Of a DNA stretch of 64,000 nucleotides, positions 40,034 to 49,849 are shown one piece after another. The notes under the pieces were generated by a model. That model was not told the origin of the DNA, ran no database searches, and saw only the letters and a program-made list of their open reading frames with translations. The stretch's first letter is position 1, and each line of letters begins with the position of its first letter. Source of the stretch: Oxalobacter paraformigenes (GTDB lineage: Bacteria; Pseudomonadota; Gammaproteobacteria; Burkholderiales; Burkholderiaceae_D); the NCBI RefSeq assembly GCF_000158475.2, contig NZ_KI392031.1, positions 1,080,444 through 1,144,443 of the forward strand, written 5' to 3'. A program made the position numbers and the translations under genes.

Positions 40034-41326
40034 TCAGACCAGACCTTCAAACGGAACGACTTCAACCCATTCACCGGTTTTGACTTTTCCGCTTTCTTCC
40101 GGCAATACGACAATACAGTTGGCCTCGGCCATCGAGCGCAAAATGCCCGAACCCTGTTCACCTGTCGTCCTGACAGTCAAGGTGCCGTCGGCATTCTGGC
40201 TGATCACGCCGCGCTGGAATTCCGTTCTGCCTTCCCGTTTTGAAAAATTGGTCGCGGCCTGCGCCCTGACCGGCAAAAGTGGCGAAGGGAGGGCTCCCAT
40301 CATATGCAAAAGGGCATCCCTGACGAAAAAATAAAAGGAAACCATCACAGCCACCGGGTTGCCGGGCAAACCGAACAGAACGGCGCTATCCCCCCCGGAA
40401 CGAATCCTGCCGAAAGCCATCGGCCGTCCCGGCCGCATCCGGATAGACCAGAAAGCGATATCGCCCATGTTCGCCATAACCTCTTTGGTGTAATCCGCAA
40501 CCCCCACCGATACGCCGCCCGACGTGACGACCGCGTCGGCACTTGCGCAAGCCGTTTTCAGGGCCTTTTCCAGTTCAGCGGGATCGTCGCCGACAATGCC
40601 CATATCCAGCACATCGCAACCGAGCCGCTCCATTAATCCCGTCAGAATCGCCCGGTTGCTGTCATAAATCGCCCCGTTTTCCAGTGCGGCGCCAACCGGG
40701 CGCAATTCGTCGCCTGTCGAAAAAAGGGCGACCCTGACTTTCCGGCGGACGGAAACTTCCGGCATGCCAATGGATGCCAGAAGCCCGAGATGGGCCGGCC
40801 GCAAAACGGTTCCTTCTGAAAGCGCGACCGCTCCTTCATCCAGATTTTCGCCCGCCATGCGGATATTGTCGCCTGCCGCTACAGCCAGCGCCGGAACGGT
40901 TACATGCGTTTCATCGACCGTTTCAACGTTTTCCTGCTGGACAACCGTGTCACAGTTTCCGGGAACGACGGCTCCGGTCATGATCCGGATACACTCGCCG
41001 GGCTGGACATGCCCGGCGTACGGATGCCCGGCATAGGCATATCCGGCAATTTTCAGAACCAGCGGCTTCGACAGATCCGCTCCCTGCGAAGAAAAGGCAA
41101 ATCCGTCCATCGCGGCATTGTCGAAAGCCGGGACGGAAACCGGCGAAACCACATCCCGTGCCAGCACACGTCCCAGTGCATGGCGCAAGCCCACTTTTTC
41201 GGTACCGCTGACACGCGAAACGAAACTGGCTATCAGATCGTGAGCCAGTTTCACCGACAGGGAATCCGGATTGTAAGAAGGCAGGCTGCCAGTCAGGCCG
41301 GACAGGGGGGAATCGGAAGCACTCAT
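40034..41326 (-). CDS. moeA: Molybdopterin molybdenumtransferase
   Basis: MoeA inserts molybdate into adenylylated molybdopterin, giving active cofactor. The 430-residue product (start ATG 41326, MSASDSPLSG) has MoeA_N features (ALGRVLARDVVSPVSVPAFDNAAMDGFAF in segments), the PGECIRIMTGAVVPGNCDTVV motif, the MogA-like domain with SVRRKVRVALFSTGDEL, TSGGVSVGVADYTKEV and GLPGNPVAVMVSF, and a C-terminal beta domain. An upstream ATG at 41401 would overlap mobA. Last gene of a moaA-mobA-moeA operon; its start is 8 nt after the mobA stop. Confidence 0.95.
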   Translation of the reverse strand: MSASDSPLSGLTGSLPSYNPDSLSVKLAHDLIASFVSRVSGTEKVGLRHALGRVLARDVVSPVSVPAFDNAAMDGFAFSSQGADLSKPLVLKIAGYAYAGHPYAGHVQPGECIRIMTGAVVPGNCDTVVQQENVETVDETHVTVPALAVAAGDNIRMAGENLDEGAVALSEGTVLRPAHLGLLASIGMPEVSVRRKVRVALFSTGDELRPVGAALENGAIYDSNRAILTGLMERLGCDVLDMGIVGDDPAELEKALKTACASADAVVTSGGVSVGVADYTKEVMANMGDIAFWSIRMRPGRPMAFGRIRSGGDSAVLFGLPGNPVAVMVSFYFFVRDALLHMMGALPSPLLPVRAQAATNFSKREGRTEFQRGVISQNADGTLTVRTTGEQGSGILRSMAEANCIVVLPEESGKVKTGEWVEVVPFEGLV

Positions 41327-41333
41327 GAATTCA

Positions 41334-41987
41334 TTATTCCTTTTCGTTGCCAGGTATGTCCTGAAGTTTTTCCAGCTCTTTAAGGGTATTGACGTTTTCA
41401 AAAGCCTGGGGCTCGTCGAAACACACCCTCGCCACTTTCAGGGTAGCGTACCATTCGTCGATTTTGTGTCCCCCATTTGCCAGAAACTTTTCCAGATGCG
41501 GCCCCAGCGACGCTTTCATCAGGCAGAAAACCGGCTGAACCTGGCAATACTCGTCGATTTTGGAAACGGCAACAGCCAGATCGGCTTCTTTTTCCTCCAG
41601 AAAACGATGCAGATCTTCGACCAGACGGCGCGACAAAAAAGGCGTATCGCAAGGCGCCGTCACCAGATACCGGGTTCGGCAATGACGCAATCCTGTCATA
41701 AATCCCGAAAGCGGGCCGGAATAGGCGGGCGGTTCATCGGCATAAACGGGATAGCCGAACGCCGAATAGGCTTCAAGATTCCGGTTGGCGCTGATTATCA
41801 GCGTACTGACCTGCGGTCTCAACCGATTAATGACGTGTTCCACCATCGGTTTGCCGTTCAAAAGCTGCAAGCCCTTGTCGGCCGCCCCCATTCTCTCTCC
41901 GCGGCCACCCGCCAGAACAACGCCGGTCACATCGTCATACAGGCACATGTCGGGAATATCGGTCAATCCCGAAAGCATCCAGACCAT
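41334..41987 (-). CDS. mobA: Molybdenum cofactor guanylyltransferase
   Basis: MobA adds GMP to Mo-molybdopterin to form the bis-MGD cofactor. The 217-residue protein has the nucleotidyltransferase signature VVLAGGRGERMGAADKGLQLLNG near residue 23, YSGPLSGFMTGL and the metal-binding VTAPCDTPFLS. The C-terminus has the ENVNTLKELEKL end typical of MobA. A longer N-terminus than usual (about 20 residues before the core) suggests an internal start could be used. It follows moaA by 2 nt. Confidence 0.94.
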   Translation of the reverse strand: MVWMLSGLTDIPDMCLYDDVTGVVLAGGRGERMGAADKGLQLLNGKPMVEHVINRLRPQVSTLIISANRNLEAYSAFGYPVYADEPPAYSGPLSGFMTGLRHCRTRYLVTAPCDTPFLSRRLVEDLHRFLEEKEADLAVAVSKIDEYCQVQPVFCLMKASLGPHLEKFLANGGHKIDEWYATLKVARVCFDEPQAFENVNTLKELEKLQDIPGNEKE

Positions 41988-41989
41988 TC

Positions 41990-43102
41990 TTATCCTCCAA
42001 TATAGGACATTTCGATTTTCCGGCCGGCGGCAGCGGCCGCATGGCCGCGCAATTCGGAATACCGGTTATCCCGGCGCCGCCAGTGCCAGGCCAAAGCCGA
42101 AACAATTTCCTCGTCGGACCAGCCATCCCTCAGCATAAACCGCACATCGTGCCCGTCCGTTGCGAAAAGGCATTTGTACAGTTTGCCTTCTGTCGAAAGA
42201 CGGAACCGCGTACAGTCGCGGCAAAAGGCCTGCGTGACGCTCGCAATCACGCCGATTTCACCGCTGCCGTCACGATAGCGCCATCGCCGTGCCGTTTCGC
42301 CGCGATAATGCGGTTCCAGCGCTTCCAGCGGCATTTCAGCGTCAATGGTTCGGACAATTTCCTGCGCAGGGACGATTTTCCGGGCTGCCCAGTCATGACT
42401 GGAACCGGCATCCATGTATTCGATGAACCGGACAATAACCGGCGTGTTCCGGAAATGCCGGGCAAGCGGCAACACCTGATTTCCGTTCATGCCCCGCTGG
42501 ACAACCGTATTGACCTTGACCGGAGAAAAACCGGCCGAAAGCGCGGTTTCAATACCGTCCAGCACATCGGCGACCCGGAAACCGACATCGTTCATTTTCC
42601 GGAAAACGGGATCGTCCAAGGCGTCCAGCGAAACGGTAATGCGCCGCAAGCCGGCATCGAAGAGAGACTGTGCCTTTTTCGCCAGCATCGAACCGTTTGT
42701 CGTCAGCGTCAGATCGACACGCCGGCCATCCGGCGTTTTCAGCCCGGCCAGCTGGGCGACCAGCTTCTCAACATGCTTGCGCAAGAGTGGTTCGCCGCCG
42801 GTCAGGCGGATTTTTTCCACACCCAACGAAACGAAAAGACGCGCTATCCGGGCGATTTCCTCAAAAGACAACATGTCCGCATGAGGAATGAAACGGAAAT
42901 CCTTGCCGAAGACCTGTTTCGGCATGCAGTACACACACCGGAAATTGCAGCGATCCGTAACGGAAATGCGCAAATCCCTCAAAGGACGCCCGAGTTTGTC
43001 CAGCAGCGCACTGTCCGCATCCGGGAAGGCGGAAAAGGGGCGGCTTATCCGTTTCGTTTCATTTTCGAAATCAATCGGGAAAATCGGGTGCGTCATGGGC
43101 AA
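41990..43102 (-). CDS. moaA: GTP 3',8-cyclase
   Basis: Radical-SAM enzyme for the first step of molybdopterin synthesis. The 370-residue protein has the SAM-cluster motif [11 protein letters not shown] near residue 52, the [11 protein letters not shown] motif, and the C-terminal second 4Fe-4S cluster Cys set in [17 protein letters not shown]. The end [18 protein letters not shown] matches the conserved GG terminus of MoaA that is needed for activity. First gene of the operon; the region upstream to 43433 contains no gene or clear riboswitch that I can identify. Confidence 0.96.
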   Translation of the reverse strand: MPMTHPIFPIDFENETKRISRPFSAFPDADSALLDKLGRPLRDLRISVTDRCNFRCVYCMPKQVFGKDFRFIPHADMLSFEEIARIARLFVSLGVEKIRLTGGEPLLRKHVEKLVAQLAGLKTPDGRRVDLTLTTNGSMLAKKAQSLFDAGLRRITVSLDALDDPVFRKMNDVGFRVADVLDGIETALSAGFSPVKVNTVVQRGMNGNQVLPLARHFRNTPVIVRFIEYMDAGSSHDWAARKIVPAQEIVRTIDAEMPLEALEPHYRGETARRWRYRDGSGEIGVIASVTQAFCRDCTRFRLSTEGKLYKCLFATDGHDVRFMLRDGWSDEEIVSALAWHWRRRDNRYSELRGHAAAAAGRKIEMSYIGG

Positions 43103-43433
43103 AAACGGTCAGGAAAACAGGGTAAATAATAAAGATACCACGAACCGGGAAGGGTTTCATGGAAAGAAAGAGCTGCCCGAAAAGAAGAAACGCCCGCCCG
43201 ACGATACCCGAGCGCCAGATCATGCGTTCTCTTTGAAAACAGCGTCAACCCCCTCCGGTCAGTCCGGTTTAACCGCCTGACCCTGTTCATACCGCCTTAT
43301 TGGCTGGCACGGGCGCCCGATCCCGGTAACGGATTTTGTCGGATATCAGTACACAAAAACCGCTTTTGCCCTATCTTGAGGGAAGATTTGGAAAAATCCC
43401 TTTCTCATTCATTTTTTAACTCTCCGGAAAATT
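43103..43433. other. Divergent intergenic region moaA / hydrolase
   Basis: 331 bp, no gene seen; presumably contains both promoters. No recognised riboswitch fold. Confidence 0.4.
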
Positions 43434-44123
43434 ATGGCTACCAAACCTACTGTTATCCTCGTTCATGGCGCATGGTCCGATGCCTTTCACTGGGAAAATG
43501 TCATACTTGGCCTTTATGGCAAAGGCTACAAGGTACGTGCCGTTGAAAACTCGCTAAAGTCGATAGAAGACGACACCGACAATCTGATCCGCCTCATCGG
43601 CGCCCATCAGGAACCGGTCATACTGGTCGGCCACGATTACGGCGGCGCCATCATTACCCGTGCGGGCAATGAAGACAATGTCGTAGGCCTGGTTTACTGT
43701 GCGGCCTATTCACTGGATGAAAGCGAAACGATCAACGATGTGCTGGCCTATCGCGACCCTTCACCAAGCGCCGCGAATTTCGTCAACCAGATGGATTACA
43801 TCTGGATCAAATATGACAAATTCAGGGAAAGCTACTGTCAGGATGTGCCGGAAGACAAGGCTTACGTCATGAGCGTCACCCAAAAGCCGATCTATTCCAA
43901 AGTCCTGAACGATCCATCGGGTGAAGCTGCCTGGAAAAACCTGCCGAGCTGGTACCAGATCTCGTCCAAAGACCGGATCGTGCCGCCGGAAACCCAGAAA
44001 TGGCTGGCAGACCGCCTTGAAGCCAAAAAAGTGATTACCCTGAATTCCAGCCATGCCTCCATCATTTCCCACGCCGGCGAGATTGTCGGTCTGATAGACG
44101 AAGCGGCCCAATCGCTCGGCTGA
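43434..44123 (+). CDS. Alpha/beta hydrolase with Asp in the nucleophile-elbow position
   Basis: A 229-residue alpha/beta hydrolase with the oxyanion-region motif VILVHGAWSDAFHW at 8-21 and the elbow VGHDYGG at 65-71. The nucleophile position (residue 68) is Asp rather than Ser. Asp nucleophiles are normal in epoxide hydrolases and haloalkane dehalogenases, while close relatives of this short, lid-less protein family usually have Ser. The C-terminal catalytic His lies in LNSSHASI at about residue 206. Substrate unknown. Followed by a 15 bp hairpin; no obvious operon partner. Confidence 0.85.
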   Translation: MATKPTVILVHGAWSDAFHWENVILGLYGKGYKVRAVENSLKSIEDDTDNLIRLIGAHQEPVILVGHDYGGAIITRAGNEDNVVGLVYCAAYSLDESETINDVLAYRDPSPSAANFVNQMDYIWIKYDKFRESYCQDVPEDKAYVMSVTQKPIYSKVLNDPSGEAAWKNLPSWYQISSKDRIVPPETQKWLADRLEAKKVITLNSSHASIISHAGEIVGLIDEAAQSLG

Positions 44124-44154
44124 CCGGCTTTTACAGGCAGAAAAGCGGTTTGAC

Positions 44155-44187
44155 AACGCTCTTTTCCGGATTCCGGAAAAGAGCGTT
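44155..44187 (+). terminator. Long hairpin after the hydrolase
   Basis: AACGCTCTTTTCCGG-ATT-CCGGAAAAGAGCGTT, 15 bp perfect stem, 31 nt after the stop; short T tail. Confidence 0.65.
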
Positions 44188-44405
44188 TCCTCGCATCGTC
44201 CAAAAGCGCTCCTCTATCCCGAAACGGCGCTGCCAAGACACGTGTTCGACACGTATAAAACATGTCTTTAAGAAGCGTCAAGAACTTGCCTTCCGCTCGG
44301 GGCTAGCATTTTTCCAGGCATTTTGGACGAACCCGTTCAGGCTGCTGAACCGGAAGCCGGTTTGAAAACCTGGCCAGGATTGCCGCTTGTCAGAAGGAAC
44401 CGTAC

Positions 44406-45104
44406 ATGATTTATATCCGAAAATCACAGGAAAGGGGCTATGCCGATCAGGGCTGGCTGAAAACCTTTCACACTTTTTCATTTGCCCGGTATTACGATCC
44501 GCGTTTTACGGGATTTCATTCCCTGCGCGTCATCAATGAAGATCGTGTTGCCGTCGGAAAGGGATTTGGACTGCATCCGCACAACGACATGGAAATCATT
44601 TCCTATGTCGTCTCGGGCGCGCTGGAACACAAGGACAGCATGGGCAGCCATGAAATCATGAAAGCCGGCGAAGTGCAGCGCATCAGTGCAGGGAAGGGCG
44701 TATTGCACAGTGAATACAACGGTTCTCCCGATGAAGAAGTCCATTTCCTGCAAATCTGGATTCTGCCGGATGAAAAACATGTCCGTCCGGAATACACACA
44801 GGCTTCTTTCAGCGATATCGAACACGATCGTCTCGTTCTGATCGCCAGCAAAACGGCCCGCGACAACTCCATTTCCATTCATCAGGACGCCGACGTCTAT
44901 GTCGCCAGGCTGAAAAGCGGCAAGGCCATCGAACATCCTGTCGCGCCCGGCAGAGGAGTCTGGATACAAATTATCGAAGGCGAACTTTCCATTAACGGAA
45001 AAAAAACCGTCGTCAACGGAGACGGCGCGGCAATTGAAGATATCGCCCATTTGACCCTGACCGCCAGCAAAAACACCCACTTTCTGCTTTTCGACATGCA
45101 GTAA
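44406..45104 (+). CDS. Pirin-family bicupin protein
   Basis: A 232-residue bicupin with the pirin metal-site pattern: HPHNDMEI at about residues 58-65, a later His in the GSHEIM region, and HSEYNGS supplying His and Glu. The opening MIYIRKSQERGY and the FHSLRVINED segment match YhhW-type pirins, some of which have quercetin 2,3-dioxygenase activity. The second cupin is less conserved, as usual. Physiological role unknown. Convergent with rne, with a shared bidirectional terminator. Confidence 0.92.
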   Translation: MIYIRKSQERGYADQGWLKTFHTFSFARYYDPRFTGFHSLRVINEDRVAVGKGFGLHPHNDMEIISYVVSGALEHKDSMGSHEIMKAGEVQRISAGKGVLHSEYNGSPDEEVHFLQIWILPDEKHVRPEYTQASFSDIEHDRLVLIASKTARDNSISIHQDADVYVARLKSGKAIEHPVAPGRGVWIQIIEGELSINGKKTVVNGDGAAIEDIAHLTLTASKNTHFLLFDMQ

Positions 45105-45160
45105 GCCAGTGCCATCTGAAGAAAACTCGCATCTTCCGTACATTTCTTTGCGGCATCCAT

Positions 45161-45188
45161 AAAAAACCGCGTCTGGACGCGGTTTTTT
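45161..45188. terminator. Bidirectional terminator between the pirin gene and rne
   Basis: AAAAAACCGCGTC-TG-GACGCGGTTTTTT, perfect 13 bp stem with T tracts in both directions. Confidence 0.9.
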
Positions 45189-45222
45189 TATGGCAGGGTG
45201 GAAATCCGGACTGCTTCCCGGT

Positions 45223-48189
45223 TTACTCCTTGCGGGTATCCACCTGAATCAGCGGCCCCTCATCCACGACAACCGGCGCTCTCCGTCTGCGGACAGGCCG
45301 CCTGACCGGTTCCACTTCAGGCTGGCTTCCACTTTCCTGAACTTTCTTCAGCTTTTCAGGATCGGTAGAGGCCATCGTCAGGCCGGCTTCCGCAAGAATC
45401 CGATCCAGCTCGGCAGCCGGATCGGGAGCCGCTTCGGCAACAGAAGGTTCAACAGAAACCGTTTCCACTTCGATGAGCTTTTCGGAATAGAAGTGCACTT
45501 TCGTCGAATCGTCCACTTCCACTGTTTCCACTGCCGGTTCCACATCCGTTTCTCCGGCAAGCCCTACTTCTTCCGGTTTCGCTTCTTCCGCCAGCTGTTC
45601 CGTTACGGCAGGCTGTTCCGTTTCCGCCGTTTTTATCTCTTCAACGTTTGACTCGCTAACGGATTCTTCCTGTTTTTCCACTTCTTCGGGAACGCCCGGT
45701 TCTGTCGGAATCCCTGCCGCGCTGTCTTTTTCCATTTCCTCCACAGCCGTCGCGTCGGCTACTTCAGCCTCCGCATTCGAACCGGCAGCGGAAGAAGCTG
45801 TACTGCGGCGGCGTCTCGGATGGGAACGGCGGCCTTCACGACGTGCAGGAACGGCATTCTCTTCTCCGGCCTCAACCGCTTCCCCAGCCGGTTTAACCGC
45901 GTCCGTTTCTTCAGCCGTTTCTTTGGCAACCGATTCGACAACCGGTTCAACCGCAGGCACTTCCGCTTCGGCCGGGGACGCGGACGCCTCCATTTCGGCC
46001 TGTTCGACAGCAACCTCGGCATTCACATCGCGACGGCTCCGGCCACGTCCGCCACGACGGCGACGGCGGCGGGTTTCCTCGTCTGTACCGGCCGCGCGTT
46101 CCGGATCCGGCATTTCCGTCACCCCTTCAGTTTCGGCGGAAACGATCTGGACCGCTTCCGTTACCGGAACCAGCGCGGTCACTTCCGGTCTGGCGGCAAC
46201 AGTCGTTACAGGCGCTTCCTGCTTTATGCTGTCTTCTTCGCTTTTTGCCGGCCGGCGATCTTCCCGCTGGCGTTCGCCTTTTTCTCCACGCGTTCTGCGC
46301 TGACGAGTGTTTTTGGGCGAGGCAGCAACAGTCTCTTCCTGTTCCGCGGAGGAAACGGCAGGCTGGACACTCTTGCTTCTGTCTTCACGGGGCTCGCCAC
46401 GACGCCCCCGATTGCGGGAACGCTCGCCATTTTTGCCCTTGCGGACGTTTTTGGCCGGCTGTTTTTCAACCGGTTCTTCCTGAACCGCTTCCGTTTTGCC
46501 GATGCCGAAAAAGCCCAGCAAACGATCGAAAAATCCTTTTTCCGCTTCTGCCGGGGCTAGCGAGTGATCCACCACAGGAGCCGGCATGCCTTCCGGAATG
46601 TTCTTGACCACGGCTTCCTGAGACGGTCTGGCCGGTTCTTTCTGCCGTTTGGAAAAACTCATGTCGATATCGGACTGTTCCGCAAGCTTGTAACTCAGTT
46701 GCGGTTCTTCCAGCCGGGGATCGTCGTGTTTGATCCGTTCCAGCTTGTAATGGGGCGTTTCCAGATACTTGTTCGGGATAAGAACGATTTCGACCTTGTG
46801 CCGCGCCTCGATCTTCATGATCTCGCCACGCTTCTCGTTCAGAAGGAAAGCCGCGACATCGACCGGAATCTGGACATGGATAACGGCCGAACTTTCCTTC
46901 ATGGATTCTTCCTCGATAATGCGGAGAACCTGCAATGCGGACGACTCCGTATCGCGGATATGGCCGGTTCCGTTACATCTCGGACAGGTGATATGGCTGC
47001 CTTCAGAGAGGGAAGGGCGCAAACGCTGGCGCGAGAGTTCCATAAGACCGAAACGCGTGATCTTGTCCATCTGGACGCGCGCGCGGTCGTAATGCAGCGC
47101 CTCTTTCAGGCGCGTCTCGATTTCCCGCCGGTTTTTCGGCGATTCCATATCGATAAAGTCGATCACGATCAGGCCGCCCAGATCGCGCAGACGCAACTGG
47201 CGCGCGACTTCCTCGGCCGCTTCGCAATTCGTGGTAAAGGCCGTCGTTTCGATATCCGTTCCCCGTGTGGAACGGGCCGAATTGACGTCGATAGCCACCA
47301 GCGCTTCGGTATGGTCGATCACGATGGAGCCGCCAGAAGGCAGCGAAACGACGCGCGAATAAGCCGATTCGATCTGGTGTTCGATCTGGAAACGCGAGAA
47401 AAGCGGCACGCCGTCGCGATACCGTTTGACGCGGTTGGCCATATCCGGCATGACGTAACTCATGAACTGGCGCGCCTGCTCGTAAATCTCATCCGTGTCA
47501 ATCAGGATTTCGCCAATATCCGGCTGGAAATAATCGCGGATGGCCCGAATGACCAGTGACGATTCATGATAGATCAGAAATGCGCCCGGCGCGGAAGACC
47601 CGGCGCTCTCAATGGCGTTCCACAGTTGCAGCAGATAATTCAGATCCCACTGGAGTTCCTCGACCGTCCGTCCGATACCGGCGGTACGGGCAATGATCGA
47701 CATGCCCGGCGGCACGTCCAGCTTGTCCATCGTTTCGCGCAATTCCTGCCGTTCTTCTCCCTCGACACGACGGGAAACGCCGCCTCCGCGCGGATTGTTC
47801 GGCATCAGAACCAGATAGCGGCCAGCCAGCGAAATGAAAGTGGTCAGGGCGGCGCCCTTGTTTCCGCGTTCTTCTTTCTCAACCTGGACCATGACTTCCT
47901 GACCTTCGGAGAGGGCATCCTTGATCGTGGCGCTTCTGACATCCACCCCATCCCTGAAAAGGGAACGGGCAACTTCCTTGAAAGGCAGAAAACCGTGTCT
48001 GTCCTCGCCATAATTGACGAAACAGGCTTCAAGAGAAGGTTCAATACGGGTGATGACCGCCTTGTAAATATTGGATTTGTGCAACTCCCGGGCATTCGAT
48101 TCGATATCGATATCGATCAGTTTCTGCCCGTCGACAATCGCAACGCGCAATTCTTCCTGCTGCGTTGCATTGAACAACATACGCTTCAT
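45223..48189 (-). CDS. rne: Ribonuclease E
   Basis: Essential endoribonuclease for mRNA decay and rRNA/tRNA processing. The 988-residue protein has MKRMLFNATQQEELRVA, an S1 RNA-binding domain (about 37-120), the 5'-sensor region, and the DNase-I-like catalytic core. Two active-site Asp are in AIDVNSARS (about 303) and VIDFIDM (about 346). The Zn-link CPRCNGTGH is at about 404. From about residue 500 the protein is disordered and low-complexity: Arg-rich RNA-binding stretches (RRRRRGGRGRSRRD) alternate with Glu/Val/Pro-rich ones, as in degradosome scaffolds. Enolase is encoded at 24537. A long structured leader precedes it. Confidence 0.96.
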   Translation of the reverse strand: MKRMLFNATQQEELRVAIVDGQKLIDIDIESNARELHKSNIYKAVITRIEPSLEACFVNYGEDRHGFLPFKEVARSLFRDGVDVRSATIKDALSEGQEVMVQVEKEERGNKGAALTTFISLAGRYLVLMPNNPRGGGVSRRVEGEERQELRETMDKLDVPPGMSIIARTAGIGRTVEELQWDLNYLLQLWNAIESAGSSAPGAFLIYHESSLVIRAIRDYFQPDIGEILIDTDEIYEQARQFMSYVMPDMANRVKRYRDGVPLFSRFQIEHQIESAYSRVVSLPSGGSIVIDHTEALVAIDVNSARSTRGTDIETTAFTTNCEAAEEVARQLRLRDLGGLIVIDFIDMESPKNRREIETRLKEALHYDRARVQMDKITRFGLMELSRQRLRPSLSEGSHITCPRCNGTGHIRDTESSALQVLRIIEEESMKESSAVIHVQIPVDVAAFLLNEKRGEIMKIEARHKVEIVLIPNKYLETPHYKLERIKHDDPRLEEPQLSYKLAEQSDIDMSFSKRQKEPARPSQEAVVKNIPEGMPAPVVDHSLAPAEAEKGFFDRLLGFFGIGKTEAVQEEPVEKQPAKNVRKGKNGERSRNRGRRGEPREDRSKSVQPAVSSAEQEETVAASPKNTRQRRTRGEKGERQREDRRPAKSEEDSIKQEAPVTTVAARPEVTALVPVTEAVQIVSAETEGVTEMPDPERAAGTDEETRRRRRRGGRGRSRRDVNAEVAVEQAEMEASASPAEAEVPAVEPVVESVAKETAEETDAVKPAGEAVEAGEENAVPARREGRRSHPRRRRSTASSAAGSNAEAEVADATAVEEMEKDSAAGIPTEPGVPEEVEKQEESVSESNVEEIKTAETEQPAVTEQLAEEAKPEEVGLAGETDVEPAVETVEVDDSTKVHFYSEKLIEVETVSVEPSVAEAAPDPAAELDRILAEAGLTMASTDPEKLKKVQESGSQPEVEPVRRPVRRRRAPVVVDEGPLIQVDTRKE

Positions 48190-48738
48190 AAATACACTCC
48201 CTGGCTTAAGCCAGCTATTTTTTAGCCGGAACGCCTAAAAGGCGTTCCCGCAAATCAATCGGGTGTACGCATGGAGGAGAGGACTGGACAGGAAACAGTC
48301 ACCGCGGCGGCAAAGACGACACAGGTCGTCCGGCCCGTCCGGTGAACGGGGATGGGTCTGATCAATTTCAAGGTTAGCGATTACGCCTGCAATATGCATT
48401 TCATTCAGTCAACAAACAACCGGCACAATGAAAACGGCAAATCAAAGCCAAACGACATCAAAATTTTTCGGTTTGAACACATCACAAAACAAGCAGCGAA
48501 CCGTTTCTGCTTGTTTCTCGAATCCTTTTTATCCAGACGCAAAATCCACATTCGGGTGTCTTGTCCGGTTGACGCTGCGGCGCAACCTGGATTGGCACGG
48601 GAATGGCGCGTACACATCTTTTCCATTGAATTTGTTTCAAACAGGGCCAATGGAAGCCGCAACTGTGTAGAATGATTATTTTTATTGTACACAGACAGCC
48701 GCAACAAATTGCCGGCCGATGCAGGATTATAGCGATAA
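48190..48738. promoter_or_regulatory. rne leader / rluC upstream region
   Basis: 549 bp between divergent genes. Near rne it holds the palindrome CTGGCTTAAGCCAG (48201-48214) and the hairpin GGAACGCC-TAAAA-GGCGTTCC (48228-48248). Both would lie in the rne 5' leader, where RNase E genes are commonly feedback-controlled. No gene is convincing here. Confidence 0.5.
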
Positions 48739-49761
48739 ATGAATCCGACTCCTAGAGGCAAAGTCAGTAAAAACCTTAAAAAACAGGTCGATACTGGTGA
48801 TAATTCACAAATGAGGCAGGTCAGGCTCATTACGGCGACCGAAAATGAAGACGGTCAGCGCATCGACAATTACCTGTTCAGGACATTCAAGGGAGTGCCC
48901 AAAAGCCATGTTTACCGGATATTGCGTTCGGGCGAAATCCGCGTCAACAAAAAACGGGTCGATCAGACTTACCGGATCCGTACCGGCGACATTATCCGCA
49001 TTCCGCCAGTCAAAACGGCAGAGCAAAAAGAAAAACACATTCCGCCAGCCGGTTTCGATATCCTGTATGAAGACGACAGCGTTCTCGTTATCAACAAACC
49101 GGCCGGCGTTGCCGTTCATGGCGGCTCCGGCGTATCCTACGGCGTTATCGAACAATTGCGCGCGATGCGGCCCGGCGCGAAATTCCTGGAACTGGTTCAC
49201 CGGCTGGACAAGGAGACATCCGGCATTCTGGTTCTCGCGAAAAAGCGGTCGGCCCTGACCCGGCTGCACGAACAGATCCGTGACGGTTCCGTCGACAAGC
49301 GCTATCAGGCCCTTGTGCACGGCGACTGGAAAAACCCCCGGCAGCATGTCAGGCTGCCTCTGCTGAAATACCATACGGCCGAAGGAGAGCGGCGGGTGCG
49401 TGTCGATGAAAGCGGACAGGCTTCCCACACGATTTTCAACGTGCTGAAACATTATCCCGATTTCACCCTGCTGGAAGCGGAACTGAAAACCGGCAGAACC
49501 CATCAGATCCGCGTCCATCTGGCCTCTTCGGGATTTGTCATTGCCGGCGACGACAAATACGGCGACTTCGAGCTGAACCGGCAACTGCAAAAAGGCAAGA
49601 AAGGGGAAGACGCGTTAAAACGGATGTTCCTGCACGCTTATAAAATCACATTCATTCATCCGGAAACCGGAAAACCCCTGACGATTTCAGCTCCCTTGCC
49701 CGACGAGTGCATCGGCTACCTGAAAACCCTGGAGTCCGGAAACAGCAAGGACATGCCATAA
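48739..49761 (+). CDS. rluC: 23S rRNA pseudouridine synthase, RluC-type
   Basis: A 340-residue protein with an N-terminal S4 RNA-binding domain (about 38-100, IDNYLFRTFKGVPKSHVYR). The RluA-type catalytic domain contains VHRLDKETSGILVLAKK, where Asp157 is the conserved nucleophile, and TGRTHQIRVHLASSGF, followed by GDDKYG. Gene context (rne divergent, HAD and sppA downstream) is that of rluC, which modifies positions 955, 2504 and 2580 in E. coli. Start 48739 gives 25 extra residues compared with Met 48811; either is possible. Confidence 0.93.
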   Translation: MNPTPRGKVSKNLKKQVDTGDNSQMRQVRLITATENEDGQRIDNYLFRTFKGVPKSHVYRILRSGEIRVNKKRVDQTYRIRTGDIIRIPPVKTAEQKEKHIPPAGFDILYEDDSVLVINKPAGVAVHGGSGVSYGVIEQLRAMRPGAKFLELVHRLDKETSGILVLAKKRSALTRLHEQIRDGSVDKRYQALVHGDWKNPRQHVRLPLLKYHTAEGERRVRVDESGQASHTIFNVLKHYPDFTLLEAELKTGRTHQIRVHLASSGFVIAGDDKYGDFELNRQLQKGKKGEDALKRMFLHAYKITFIHPETGKPLTISAPLPDECIGYLKTLESGNSKDMP

Positions 49762-49849
49762 AATTACGGTAAAATTCGCCTTTAAACCCTTTCGACTGAT
49801 GCGAAGCCGGCAACAAAGCAGCCGGCATCCGCCAAACAAACCCCTGAAT

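Noticed and set aside
43103..43433. Possible molybdenum-cofactor riboswitch before moaA
   Set aside because: I could not find a convincing fold by eye; a covariance search would be needed.
46564..47559. 331-codon plus-strand frame
   Set aside because: Antisense to the conserved catalytic part of rne, with no recognisable domain.
48352..48675. 107-codon frame in the rne/rluC intergenic region
   Set aside because: No ribosome site or conserved features; lies in the likely rne leader.
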